The notes under the pieces: model-generated
The model's database searches: none
Seen by the model: only the letters and a program-made list of their open reading frames with translations
Told to the model about the DNA's origin: nothing
Source: Burkholderia sp. HI2500
Lineage (GTDB): Bacteria > Pseudomonadota > Gammaproteobacteria > Burkholderiales > Burkholderiaceae
Assembly: GCF_002223055.1 (NCBI RefSeq)
Contig: NZ_NKFL01000006.1
Coordinates: 3,100,001 to 3,164,000, forward strand
DNA: 64,000 nt
Direction of reading: 5' to 3'
Position numbers and translations under genes: made by a program
In this document: positions 43,509-51,989 of the stretch, piece by piece
Layout: each line of letters begins with the position of its first letter
How positions within the stretch are numbered: the first letter of the stretch is position 1

Positions 43509-44625
43509 CGACAATCACCTCTGCGTTCAGTGCATCGACGAGTTCCACGGGGAGTGCCTGAGCGGGCGTTTCCGTGCAGATCAGGACCCGGTCGAACTGG
43601 CCGGGCTTCACGTTGTAGAGGAAGTTCGGCATACCGAGGCCGTAGTTGTCGGGGAACGACAGCGCGTGCTCGATCGCGTGGCCCAGGGCGATGGGGGACC
43701 GCGTGGTCGAGCTGAAGTGGACATCCGCGCCAGATCGCTCCAGGCGTTCCGCCAGCAGAAAAGGACGCCAGACGAACTCGCCGGTACCGACGACAATGAC
43801 TTTCTCGCCGGGCTGGACCTGAACGTCCGGCGCAAGCGTGTCGTCCACCTCCCGGACGCCCAGACGTCCCCAGTCGTTGCGGGGCGAGAGCGGCCATTCG
43901 CCCATGGAAACGGTGCCGACGTTCGGCATGTCCGGGAGGGGCGCGGACTGATCCTCGTGGAACTGGTAGGCGCCGGTCAGCAGCGATACCGCGGTGACCG
44001 GTTCCCCGATCGCGTGACGCGCGGCACCGGCAGTCCAGTCCGTCAGGACGCAGGTGACCACTCGCTCGACGTTGCTCAGGCCTGCTGCGACCAGTGCGCG
44101 GTGCAGGTTCAGGAAGGTCTTGCCGGTGGAGGCTTCGTCGTCCACCAGGATCAGCGATCGAGCCTTCAGCATCAGGTCACGAATCTCGGGATCGACCGGC
44201 AAGTGGATCAGATGAGCGCTCGCATGGCTGTGTTCTTCCTCGAATCGAGCAAAGACGCGGGTACCCAGCGGATGCCGGGTACTGGTGAGGTACACGCTGT
44301 CAGCGCGGCCCGCACGATAGGCGCGGTGCACCCCGGCACCGAGGCCCACCGCGGTTTCGGCCATGCCGATCACCAGTACCGGCCCAGGCAGGTCCGCCGG
44401 AATGCCGGCCGCCAGGCGCTCGAAGCTGGCCGCCACGATCGACGGGCGTACCGGGATGTGACGGCCCAGGACCTTGGATACGAAGAGGAAGGCTCGCTTG
44501 GGATTCCGGCGCTCCGCGAAACCGAACAGGTTCGCGGGAGGCAGCGCGGCGGTGTCGACTCTGATCTCGAGCAGCCCCCGCTTGAGTTGGGCGCGCAGGC
44601 ACGTTGGTCCTACGTGGCTTTCCAT
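43498..44625 (-). CDS. PRTase_2 phosphoribosyltransferase with C-terminal TRSP domain
   Basis: A 375-residue fusion. The N-terminal phosphoribosyltransferase contains LVIGMAETAVGLGAGVHRAY (84-103) and the PRPP-binding loop LILVDDEASTGKTFLNLH (158-175). The C-terminal part carries the eponymous motif SSTTRSPIALGHAIEHALSF (305-324, TRSP at 308-311) followed by NYGLGMPNFLYNVKPGQFDR. This PRTase_2-TRSP pairing is specific for Ter-linked biosynthetic modules. The start was placed at the ATG (44625) nine bases after GAGG; an alternative ATG lies nine bases upstream. It is the first gene of the whole ter transcription unit. Confidence 0.85.
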   Translation of the reverse strand: MESHVGPTCLRAQLKRGLLEIRVDTAALPPANLFGFAERRNPKRAFLFVSKVLGRHIPVRPSIVAASFERLAAGIPADLPGPVLVIGMAETAVGLGAGVHRAYRAGRADSVYLTSTRHPLGTRVFARFEEEHSHASAHLIHLPVDPEIRDLMLKARSLILVDDEASTGKTFLNLHRALVAAGLSNVERVVTCVLTDWTAGAARHAIGEPVTAVSLLTGAYQFHEDQSAPLPDMPNVGTVSMGEWPLSPRNDWGRLGVREVDDTLAPDVQVQPGEKVIVVGTGEFVWRPFLLAERLERSGADVHFSSTTRSPIALGHAIEHALSFPDNYGLGMPNFLYNVKPGQFDRVLICTETPAQALPVELVDALNAEVIVDER

Positions 44626-44741
44626 GAACAGCATCCTCGTTGAGCGTGGCTCGAAGGCCCACGACGACCGCTTGCGCCTCGTGCGCAGTCGGTCGAACCG
44701 CGTTCGCGCCGGGCGCCGGCACCGTCGGTCCGGCATCCCGA

Positions 44742-44784
44742 AACCTTTCAAAATGAAATTGAATCGTATCAAATTTGAAAGGTT
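44742..44784 (-). promoter_or_regulatory. AT-rich inverted repeat upstream of the ter operon
   Basis: AACCTTTCAAA (44742-44752) and TTTGAAAGGTT (44774-44784) are perfect 11-bp arms around a 21-base AT-rich spacer, in otherwise GC-rich DNA, 117 bases upstream of the first ter-module ATG. On the minus strand the spacer offers weak promoter-like hexamers (TTGATA, TACGAT). It is the best candidate for the operator/promoter of the ter operon. Confidence 0.5.
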
Positions 44785-44934
44785 GGTGGGTGGAGGCGTG
44801 TGCCGATGTCGCGAGGGCTTTTGTTTTTCGGTTTTGTTCGAGAAGACGGGCGTTGCGGGCGTGGCGTGGCCTGATGACGACGGTCAGCCGTTCGATCAAA
44901 GCCGATGCTGTGATCGCAGTCCGGTGAAAGCGGT

Positions 44935-44972
44935 GAGGAGGGGGAGGGGGAAGGGGAGAGGAGGGGAAGAGA
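44935..44972 (+). repeat. purine-only G-rich tract (possible G-quadruplex)
   Basis: Thirty-eight consecutive purines occur on the plus strand, with G5, G5, G4 and G4 runs separated by 1-7 bases. The pattern satisfies the usual G-quadruplex rule and could also form a triplex. It lies between the ter operon leader and the gabD terminators. Confidence 0.6.
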
Positions 44973-45015
44973 TGACGCGGGCACGACGGAGAGAGAGGGA
45001 CGCCGGCCCGCGTCG

Positions 45016-45070
45016 GACCGCCCGGTTCCGGCCGGGCGGTCAGGGCCTGTCGCCGAAGCGGCAGGCCCTG
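45016..45070 (-). terminator. tandem hairpins after gabD
   Basis: GACCGCCCGG-ttccgg-CCGGGCGGTC (45016-45041) and CAGGGCCTG...CAGGCCCTG (45041-45070) are perfect 10-bp and 9-bp stems directly downstream of the gabD stop. There is no T-run, so termination may be weak or assisted. Confidence 0.5.
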
Positions 45071-45075
45071 AACCG

Positions 45076-46545
45076 TCAGACGGCGAGGCAGAGGTACTTG
45101 ATCACGACGTAGTCGTCGATGCCGTAGTGCGAGCCTTCGCGGCCGAGGCCCGACTGCTTCACGCCACCGAACGGCGCGACTTCGTTCGAGATCAGGCCCG
45201 TGTTCACGCCGACCATCCCGTATTCGAGCGCTTCCGCCACCTTCCACACGCGGCCGATGTCGCGGCTGTAGAAGTACGCGGCCAGGCCGAACTCGGTGTC
45301 GTTCGCGAGGCGGATCACTTCGTCGTCGCTGCCGAACTTGAACAGCGGCGCGAGCGGCCCGAACGTCTCTTCCTTCGCGACCTTCATCGCCGGCGTGACA
45401 CCCGTCAGCACGGTCGGCTCGAAGAAGCCGTGGCCGAGCGCGTGGCGCTTGCCGCCCGTCACGACGGTCGCACCCTTCGCGAGCGCGTCCTCGATGTGCG
45501 CCTCGACCTTCAGCACGGCGGCTTCGTTGATCAGCGGACCTTGCGTGACGCCCGGCTCCGTGCCGCGGCCCACCTTCAGCTGGCCGACGGCTGCCGCGAG
45601 CTTCTGCGCGAACTGGTCGTACACGGCTTCATGCACGTAGAAACGGTTCGTGCACACGCAGGTCTGGCCGCTGTTGCGGTACTTCGATGCGATCGCGCCC
45701 TGCACGGCTGCATCGAGGTCGGCGTCGTCGAACACGATGAACGGCGCGTTGCCGCCGAGCTCCAGCGACACCTTCTTGACCGTCGCCGCGCATTGCGACA
45801 TCAGCAGGCGGCCGACCGGCGTCGAGCCGGTGAACGACAGCTTGCGCACGATCGGGTTCGACGTCAGCTCGCCGCCGATCGCTTTCGGATCGCCCGTGAC
45901 GACGCTGAACACGCCCGCCGGCACGCCCGCGCGCTCGGCCAGCACGGCCATCGCGAGCGCGGAGAACGGCGTCGCCTCGGCCGGCTTCACGACGATCGGG
46001 CAGCCTGCGGCAAGCGCCGGGCCGACCTTGCGCGTGATCATCGCCGCCGGGAAGTTCCACGGCGTGATCGCCGCGCACACGCCGATCGCTTCCTTCGTCA
46101 CGACGATGCGCTTGTCGCTCGCCGGCGTCGGGATCGTGTCGCCGTACACGCGCTTGCCTTCTTCCGCGAACCACTCGAGGAACGATGCGGCATAGCCGAT
46201 CTCGCCCTTCGCTTCGGCCAGCGACTTGCCCTGCTCGGTGGTCAGGATCAGCGCGAGATCGTCGGCGTTTTCCATCATCAGGTCGTGCCACTTGCGCAGG
46301 ACGACCGCGCGTTCCTTCGCGGTCTTCTTGCGCCACGCCGGCCAGGCGGCGTTCGCGGCTTCGATCGCGTGACGCGTTTCGGCCGTGCCCATCGCCGGCA
46401 CCGTGCCGAGCAGGCCGCCCGTCGCCGGGTTGCGGACTTCGAACGTCTCGCCGTTCGTCGCGCCTTGCCATTCGCCGTTGACGTACGCCTGCTGGCGGAA
46501 CAGCGACGGGTCTTTCAGTGCCAGGGTTTCCTGAACCGTGCTCAT
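45076..46545 (-). CDS. gabD: succinate-semialdehyde dehydrogenase (NADP+)
   Basis: A 489-residue aldehyde dehydrogenase of the GabD type. It oxidises succinate semialdehyde to succinate, the last step of GABA breakdown. Visible are AITPWNFPAAMITRKVGPAL (about 155-174), the catalytic Glu in VSLELGGNAPF (about 258-268) and the catalytic Cys in RNSGQTCVCTNRFYV (about 287-301). The ATG at 46545 follows AGGTGATTC; an upstream GTG would add only three residues. It lies downstream of gabT on the same strand, separated by a strong hairpin. Confidence 0.96.
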   Translation of the reverse strand: MSTVQETLALKDPSLFRQQAYVNGEWQGATNGETFEVRNPATGGLLGTVPAMGTAETRHAIEAANAAWPAWRKKTAKERAVVLRKWHDLMMENADDLALILTTEQGKSLAEAKGEIGYAASFLEWFAEEGKRVYGDTIPTPASDKRIVVTKEAIGVCAAITPWNFPAAMITRKVGPALAAGCPIVVKPAEATPFSALAMAVLAERAGVPAGVFSVVTGDPKAIGGELTSNPIVRKLSFTGSTPVGRLLMSQCAATVKKVSLELGGNAPFIVFDDADLDAAVQGAIASKYRNSGQTCVCTNRFYVHEAVYDQFAQKLAAAVGQLKVGRGTEPGVTQGPLINEAAVLKVEAHIEDALAKGATVVTGGKRHALGHGFFEPTVLTGVTPAMKVAKEETFGPLAPLFKFGSDDEVIRLANDTEFGLAAYFYSRDIGRVWKVAEALEYGMVGVNTGLISNEVAPFGGVKQSGLGREGSHYGIDDYVVIKYLCLAV

Positions 46546-46580
46546 ATGAATCACCTGCTTCGAAAAGGACGGATGAAACG

Positions 46581-46609
46581 GCCGCCGCCGTCATGAAGAC
46601 GGCGGCGGC
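46581..46609 (-). terminator. hairpin between gabT and gabD
   Basis: GCCGCCGCCGTC (46581-46592) and GACGGCGGCGGC (46598-46609) form a perfect 12-bp stem. It lies just after the gabT stop on the minus strand and is followed by CGTTTC, so it may attenuate read-through into gabD or protect the gabT mRNA end. Confidence 0.6.
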
Positions 46610-46637
46610 GCATTCAATGGATGAAATCGACGGATAC

Positions 46638-47921
46638 TCAGGCCGGCACGCCGACCGTTTCCTTCAGCACTTCCTCGAGGATCACGAGCGCTTCGTCGAA
46701 CACGGCTTGCGGGATCGTCAGCGGGAACAGGAAGCGCACGACGTTCGAGTACACGCCGCACACGAGCAGCAGCAGGCCGCGCTCGAGCGCACGCGCCTGC
46801 ACGCGCTTCGTGAATTCCGCATCCGGCTCGCCCGAGCCCGGCTTCAGGAACTCGACCGCGATCATCGCGCCCGGGCCGCGCACGTCGGCGATCTGCGGCA
46901 CGTCGGCCTGCAGTGCGTTCAGCTTCGCCTTCAGCACGTCGCCGAGTTGCGTCGCGCGCTCGCACAGCTTCTCTTCGTCGATGATCTCGAGCACCGCGTG
47001 TGCCGAGGCGACGGCCAGCGGGTTGCCCGCGTACGTGCCGCCGAGGCCGCCGGGCGCTGCCGCGTCCATCACGTCCGCACGGCCGACGACGCCCGACAGC
47101 GGCATGCCGCCCGCGAGGCTCTTCGCCATCGTGATCAGGTCGGCCAGCACGTCGTAGTGCTGCATCGCGAACAGCTTGCCGGTACGCGCGAAGCCGGTCT
47201 GGACTTCGTCGGCGATCAGCAGGATGCCGTGTTCGTTACAGATCTTGCGCAGCGCGCGCACGAACTCGGCCGGCGCCGGGTTGAAGCCGCCTTCGCCCTG
47301 GACCGGTTCGAAGATGATCGCGGCGACGCGCTTCGGATCGATGTCGGCCTTGAACAGCATCTCGATCGCCTTGATCGAGTCGGCGGTCGTCACGCCGTGC
47401 ACGGCGTTCGGGTACGGGGCGTGGAACACGTCGCCCGGGAACGGGCCGAAGTTCAGCTTGTACGGGGCGACCTTGCCGGTCAGCGCCATGCCCATCATCG
47501 TGCGGCCGTGGAAGCCGCCCGAGAACGCGATGACGCCCGGGCGGCCGGTCGCTGCACGCGCGATCTTGATCGCGTTCTCGACGGCTTCCGCGCCGGTCGT
47601 GAAGAACGCGGTCTTCTTCGGGAAATCGCCCGGCGCGCGGTCGTTGATCTTTTCAGCCAGCTCGACGTACGACGCGTACGGGACGATCTGGTAAGCGGTG
47701 TGCGTGAAGTTGTTCAGCTGATCCGCGATCGCCTTGACGATCTTCGGGTGGCGGTGGCCGGTGTTCAGCACGGCGATGCCGGCGGCGAAATCGATGAAGC
47801 GGCGGCCTTCGACATCCCACAGTTCCGCGTTCTCGGCGCGGGCTGCGTAGAAATCGCACATCACGCCGACGCCGCGCGGGGTGGCGGCGTTCTTGCGGGC
47901 CTGCAGGTCGGCATTCTTCAC
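46638..47921 (-). CDS. gabT: 4-aminobutyrate aminotransferase
   Basis: A 427-residue class III PLP aminotransferase that converts GABA and 2-oxoglutarate to succinate semialdehyde and glutamate. PLP-site motifs are FFTTGAEAVENAIKIARAAT, FSGGFHGRTMMGMALTGKV, LLIADEVQTGFARTGKLFAM and the Schiff-base Lys in LITMAKSLAGGMPLSG. The start was set at a GTG (47921) because AAGGAG lies six bases before it; an ATG six bases upstream (47927) abuts that site and is too close. The gene is divergent from a gabR-type regulator, which probably activates it in response to GABA. Confidence 0.94.
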   Translation of the reverse strand: MKNADLQARKNAATPRGVGVMCDFYAARAENAELWDVEGRRFIDFAAGIAVLNTGHRHPKIVKAIADQLNNFTHTAYQIVPYASYVELAEKINDRAPGDFPKKTAFFTTGAEAVENAIKIARAATGRPGVIAFSGGFHGRTMMGMALTGKVAPYKLNFGPFPGDVFHAPYPNAVHGVTTADSIKAIEMLFKADIDPKRVAAIIFEPVQGEGGFNPAPAEFVRALRKICNEHGILLIADEVQTGFARTGKLFAMQHYDVLADLITMAKSLAGGMPLSGVVGRADVMDAAAPGGLGGTYAGNPLAVASAHAVLEIIDEEKLCERATQLGDVLKAKLNALQADVPQIADVRGPGAMIAVEFLKPGSGEPDAEFTKRVQARALERGLLLLVCGVYSNVVRFLFPLTIPQAVFDEALVILEEVLKETVGVPA

Positions 47922-47987
47922 GGTCATCTCCTTGATGTTCTTTCCGGTGAGTAGAAATCGGGCGCTTCGACTGCCCATGGAGGCGAC

Positions 47988-48040
47988 TATAATCACATTT
48001 GGCTCTGGCAATCAGAGCCATTTCAATAAATATTCAGGAG
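47988..48040 (+). promoter_or_regulatory. gabT-gabR divergent control region
   Basis: A perfect TATAAT (47988-47993) points rightwards to gabR. The inverted repeat TGGCTCT-N7-AGAGCCA (48000-48020) lies at the predicted transcription start, and GAGCCA recurs at 48015 and 48038 as a direct repeat. MocR/GabR proteins bind direct repeats, so this is the likely autoregulatory site. Confidence 0.5.
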
Positions 48041-48046
48041 CCAATC

Positions 48047-49558
48047 ATGCGCGCGAGCGTGTTGTCGGACTGGCTGGCGCAGCGCCTCGTGCGCGGCGGC
48101 GAACAGCCGATCTACCGGCAGCTTCACCGGCTGCTGCAACAGGCGATCCTGTCGCGCGAACTGCCGGCCGGCACGCGTGTGCCGTCGTCGCGGCTCCTGG
48201 CTGCCGAGCTCGGGATCGCGCGCAACACGGTCACGCAGGTTTACGAGCAGCTTGCGCTCGAAGGCTACGTGAACTCGGCGACCGGCCGCGGCACGTTCGT
48301 CGCCGACAGCGCGCCGGACGAGATCGTCGGTGCGCCGACCGACGCGGCTACCACCCACGCGGCGCTCGTGCAGCCGTCCGCGCGGCGGCTGTCCGCGCGC
48401 GGCACGCGGCTCGTGGAAGGCGCCGGCGTGTCGAAACGGCAGGGCGGCGCGTTCATGCCGGGCGTGCCCGATGTGTCGCGATTTCCGGCGCGGGTGTGGA
48501 CGCGGCTGCACAACAAGTACTGGCGGCGCCTGCGCCCCGACCTGCTGACCTACGCGCCGGGCGGCGGGCTCGCGCTGCTGCGCGAGGCGCTGGCCGACTA
48601 CCTGCGCACGTCGCGCTCGGTGCGCTGCACGCCGGAGCAGATCGTGATCACGACCGGCATCCACCAGTCGATCGACCTCGCGGTGCGGCTGCTGACCGAC
48701 CCGGGCGATGCAATCTGGACCGAGGATCCGTGCTACTGGGGCGTGCGCAGCGTGCTGAACGTGTCGGGGCTGACAACGCGGCCGATTCCGGTCGACGACG
48801 AAGGCATCGCGCCGTCGGCCGCCGATCTCGCCGAACCGCCGAAGCTGATGCTGGTCACGCCGTCGCACCAGTATCCGCTCGGGATGGTGATGAGCCTCGC
48901 GCGGCGGCGGATGCTGCTCGAATACGCGCGCCAGCACGGCTGCTGGATCATCGAGGACGACTACGACAGCGAATTCCGCTACGGCAGCCGGCCGCTCGCG
49001 TCGCTGCAGGGTCTCGATACGGCCGGGCAGGTGATCTATGTCGGCAGCTTCGGCAAGACGCTGTTCCCGGGGCTGCGGGTCGGTTATCTGGTTGCGCCGG
49101 AGCCGCTCGCGGAAAGTTTCGCGACCGCCAGCGCCGAGCTGTATCGCGAAGGGCAGTTGCTGCAGCAGGCGGTGCTGGCCGAGTTCATCGCGGAAGGGCA
49201 CTTCGTGTCGCATATCCGCAAGATGCGCACGTTATATGGGCAGCGCCGCGAGGTGCTGCTCGACGCGGTCGCGCAGCGCTACGGCGACACGCTGCACGCG
49301 CTCGGCAGCGATGCGGGGCTGCATCTGGTCACGCAGTTGCCGGAAGGCGTCGACGATCGCGCGGTCGCGCAGGCCGCCCTCGAACGCAATATCGTCGTGC
49401 GGCCGTTGTCGGGGTATTACGCGGACCGCGACCGTGCGGCATCGGGGTTGCTGCTCGGTTATGCGTGCGTGCCGGAGGACGAGATCGCGACCGCGTTCGC
49501 GACGCTTGCCGAGGCGATCGACGAGCGGGCGTTTGGTCGGGTGGTCGAGGTGGCTTGA
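48047..49558 (+). CDS. gabR: MocR/GabR-type PLP-dependent transcriptional regulator
   Basis: A 503-residue fusion of a GntR winged helix (about 20-90, IYRQLHRLLQQAILSRELPA then ARNTVTQVYEQLALEGYVNS) and a class I aminotransferase domain (about 130-495). PLP contacts are visible: Asp305 in WIIEDDYDSEFRY and the Lys337 in YVGSFGKTLFPGLRVGY. In GabR, GABA forms an aldimine with PLP and triggers activation of gabTD. The start at 48047 has CAGGAG nine bases upstream. Position beside gabT supports the name; other MocR regulators of related layout exist. Confidence 0.9.
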   Translation: MRASVLSDWLAQRLVRGGEQPIYRQLHRLLQQAILSRELPAGTRVPSSRLLAAELGIARNTVTQVYEQLALEGYVNSATGRGTFVADSAPDEIVGAPTDAATTHAALVQPSARRLSARGTRLVEGAGVSKRQGGAFMPGVPDVSRFPARVWTRLHNKYWRRLRPDLLTYAPGGGLALLREALADYLRTSRSVRCTPEQIVITTGIHQSIDLAVRLLTDPGDAIWTEDPCYWGVRSVLNVSGLTTRPIPVDDEGIAPSAADLAEPPKLMLVTPSHQYPLGMVMSLARRRMLLEYARQHGCWIIEDDYDSEFRYGSRPLASLQGLDTAGQVIYVGSFGKTLFPGLRVGYLVAPEPLAESFATASAELYREGQLLQQAVLAEFIAEGHFVSHIRKMRTLYGQRREVLLDAVAQRYGDTLHALGSDAGLHLVTQLPEGVDDRAVAQAALERNIVVRPLSGYYADRDRAASGLLLGYACVPEDEIATAFATLAEAIDERAFGRVVEVA

Positions 49559-49676
49559 GCGGCGTATTCGGTGGCGGCATCGCGTTGCGATGCCCGCTGC
49601 GGCCATCGATACCGGACGGCGGCGTGCGCTGCGCACCGCGAAGCGCACGCGCGTTCTGCCGACCCTGCGGTGAAGC

Positions 49677-51185
49677 TCAGTATCCGATCCACACCGCGAA
49701 CGTCAGCACGACGCACGATAGCGCGAGCAGCGTGAGGAACAGCGGCAGCACGAAGCGGATCCACGCGCCGAAATCGACGCGTGCGGTGGCCAGATACGCG
49801 AGCAGCATCCCGGACGTCGGCGTGACGAGGTTCGTCAGCCCGCCGCCGAGCACGAACGCGAGCACCGACGTCTGGCCGCTCACGCCCGACAGCTGCGCGA
49901 TCGGCCCGATGATCGGCATGCTGACCGCGGCCTTGCCCGACACCGACGGAATGAACACGTCGAGCACCATCTGCACGCCCATCAGCCCGTTCGCGACCCA
50001 CACCGGCGACTGCCCGTCCGCGAGCCGCGTGAAGAAGTGGATCAGCGTGTCGAGCACGAGGCTGTTCTGCAGCAGCAGTTCGACGGACGCGGCGAGCCCC
50101 ATCAACAGCGCCGCGAGGATCATGTTCTTCATCCCGTCGACGAACGCGTCCGCCGCGCTGCGCGAATCGAGCCCGCCGATCACGGCCGTCACGATGCTCA
50201 CGAACGTATAGAACGCCGCCAGCTCGACGTTGCCCCACTTCAGTTCGCGCGTGCCGTAGATCAGCATCGCGACCGCCGCGGCGAACACGGCCAGCGTCGC
50301 CTTGTGGCGCAGCGACAGCTTCGCGGTTGCGTGCGCGGCGTGGCCGGCGGCGGTCTGCCCGGCGCGATAGCCGGTGCTGCGCACGTAGCGCAGCAGGTAC
50401 AGGATGCCGATCGTCAGGAAGACGACGAACACGGCCGCGCGCAGCGCGACGCCGCTGAACAGCGGCACGCCGACGAGCGGCTGCGCGACGGCCAGCGCGA
50501 GCGGGTTCGTCACCGACGCGATATAGCCGATCTTCGCGGCGAGCGCGACCAGGGCGACCGCGAACAGGTCGGAGAGCCCCAGGCGCCGCGCGATCACGAC
50601 CACCATCGGAATGATCACGAGGTACTCGGAGATGAAGCCGAGCAGCGTGCTGCCGAGCCCGATCAGGATCATCAGCATCGGTGTCAGCAGGTACGCATTG
50701 TTGCCGGTGAGCTGCAGCAGACGGTCGATGCCCGCGTCGACCACGCCGGTGCGGCGCATCACGCCGAACATCCCGCCGACGAACATCACCATCACGATCA
50801 GCGGCGCATTCTTCAGCAATCCTTCCGGTATCGCGACGAATGCCGAGACGACGCTCGCGGGCATCGCATGCGTGGGCGTGCTGTGGCTGACTGCCGGTGC
50901 AACGAGCGTCGTGAGCGCGGTGGTCTTCGGCACCACGTGATAGGTGCCCGGCACGACGAGCCGGCCGTTGCGCTCGAAGCGGCCGGAATCGACGAACCAC
51001 GTGAGTGCGATCGCGACGGCCAGCACCCACAGCATCATCACGACCGGATGCAGCATCTTGCCGTGCGGATGCGGCGCGCGGCCGGCGTGGGCCGATGCGT
51101 CGCCGGTCGATGCATCGGCCGGAGCGGCGAGCGTGGTGGCGTCGGCGGCGCGTGCGCCGGCAGGGTTCGGGGAAGAGGCGGACAT
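49677..51185 (-). CDS. YfcC-family carboxylate/basic amino acid carrier
   Basis: A 502-residue inner-membrane carrier with about twelve segments, of the YfcC/DcuC-like (ArcD-related) group. After an Ala-rich hydrophilic head (about 1-42) come MLHPVVMMLWVLAVAIALTW, APLIVMVMFVGGMFGVM (about 126-142) and the hairpin FIPSVSGKAAVSMPIIGPIA (about 413-432), which is a typical carrier signature (SGKAA). It is the third gene of the unit N-formylglutamate amidohydrolase - IclR - carrier, 30 bases after the IclR gene, so it probably takes up the amidohydrolase substrate or a related dicarboxylate or amino acid. Confidence 0.88.
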   Translation of the reverse strand: MSASSPNPAGARAADATTLAAPADASTGDASAHAGRAPHPHGKMLHPVVMMLWVLAVAIALTWFVDSGRFERNGRLVVPGTYHVVPKTTALTTLVAPAVSHSTPTHAMPASVVSAFVAIPEGLLKNAPLIVMVMFVGGMFGVMRRTGVVDAGIDRLLQLTGNNAYLLTPMLMILIGLGSTLLGFISEYLVIIPMVVVIARRLGLSDLFAVALVALAAKIGYIASVTNPLALAVAQPLVGVPLFSGVALRAAVFVVFLTIGILYLLRYVRSTGYRAGQTAAGHAAHATAKLSLRHKATLAVFAAAVAMLIYGTRELKWGNVELAAFYTFVSIVTAVIGGLDSRSAADAFVDGMKNMILAALLMGLAASVELLLQNSLVLDTLIHFFTRLADGQSPVWVANGLMGVQMVLDVFIPSVSGKAAVSMPIIGPIAQLSGVSGQTSVLAFVLGGGLTNLVTPTSGMLLAYLATARVDFGAWIRFVLPLFLTLLALSCVVLTFAVWIGY

Positions 51186-51215
51186 CGGATCCTCGTCGGA
51201 GAAGGAAGCGGGCCG

Positions 51216-51989
51216 TCAGGCCGGTTGCAGCGCGGCACGCGCCGGGACGTAGCCGAGTTCGGCGGAAATCGCGAGGCTGCACGCCTGCAGTCGTTCGAGA
51301 TAGTCGGGAATGTCGGCGTGGCTCACGCGCACCTCGGGCCCCGTCACGCTGACCGACGCGACTGTCGCCCCCGTCAGGTCGCGCACCGGCACCGCGATCC
51401 CGACCGCGCCGGGCGTCACCTCGCCGCTGCTCACCGCGTAGCCCTTGCGCGCGACCGCGTCGAGTTCGCCGGCGAGCTTCGCCGGATCGTCGGCGTGCCC
51501 GTTTCGGCGCAGTTGCGCGAGAAAGTCGTCGCGCACCGGATCGGGCGCGAATGCGAGCAGCACCTTGCCCGATGCGCCGAAATTGATCGGCCGGCGGTTG
51601 CCGACCGCGCCGACGGTGCGTACCGCGTGCGTCGTTTCGCAGCGCGCGACGCACACCGATTCGAGCCCTTCGCGCACGCGCAGCACGATGGTCTCGTTGA
51701 TCGCCTGGTTGAGCGCGAGCATGTGCCGGTGCGCGGCGCGCACGAGCGCGTTCTGCTGCGACGCCGCTACGCCGATCACGAACGCCTGCGGGCCGAGCGC
51801 ATAGGTGGACGTGCGCGGGTCCTGCACGACGAAGCGGTGCAGTTCGAGCGTGCACAGCATCCGGTACGTGCGGGACTTGTTGATGCCGAGCTGCGATGCG
51901 AGCTCGGTCACGCCGAGGTTCGGATGCTCGGCCACGTAGGTCAGCAGCTTCAGCGCGCTGTCGACGGCGTCGACGATATAGGTCGTCAT
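51216..51989 (-). CDS. IclR-family transcriptional regulator
   Basis: A 257-residue IclR protein starting at MTTYIVDAVDSALKLLTYVA. HTH segment LGVTELASQLGINKSRTYRM (about 25-44), effector domain from about 80 with NFGASGKVLLAFAPD (about 140). It overlaps the amidohydrolase stop by four bases (ATGA), so it is made together with the enzyme. Two near-identical 19-bp palindromes of the form TGTTTTAWT-C-AWTAAAACA, one before this operon and one before the adjacent porin gene, are its probable targets. Confidence 0.9.
   Translation of the reverse strand: MTTYIVDAVDSALKLLTYVAEHPNLGVTELASQLGINKSRTYRMLCTLELHRFVVQDPRTSTYALGPQAFVIGVAASQQNALVRAAHRHMLALNQAINETIVLRVREGLESVCVARCETTHAVRTVGAVGNRRPINFGASGKVLLAFAPDPVRDDFLAQLRRNGHADDPAKLAGELDAVARKGYAVSSGEVTPGAVGIAVPVRDLTGATVASVSVTGPEVRVSHADIPDYLERLQACSLAISAELGYVPARAALQPA

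Larger units (their letters stand above)
44626..45075. other. intergenic region between ter operon and gabD
   Basis: This 450-bp gap has no gene. It contains, from left to right, the untranslated leader of the ter operon, a 43-bp AT-rich inverted repeat (44742-44784), a 38-base pure purine tract on the plus strand (44935-44972), and two GC hairpins after gabD (45016-45070). Transcription of the ter operon must start here, reading leftwards. Confidence 0.6.
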
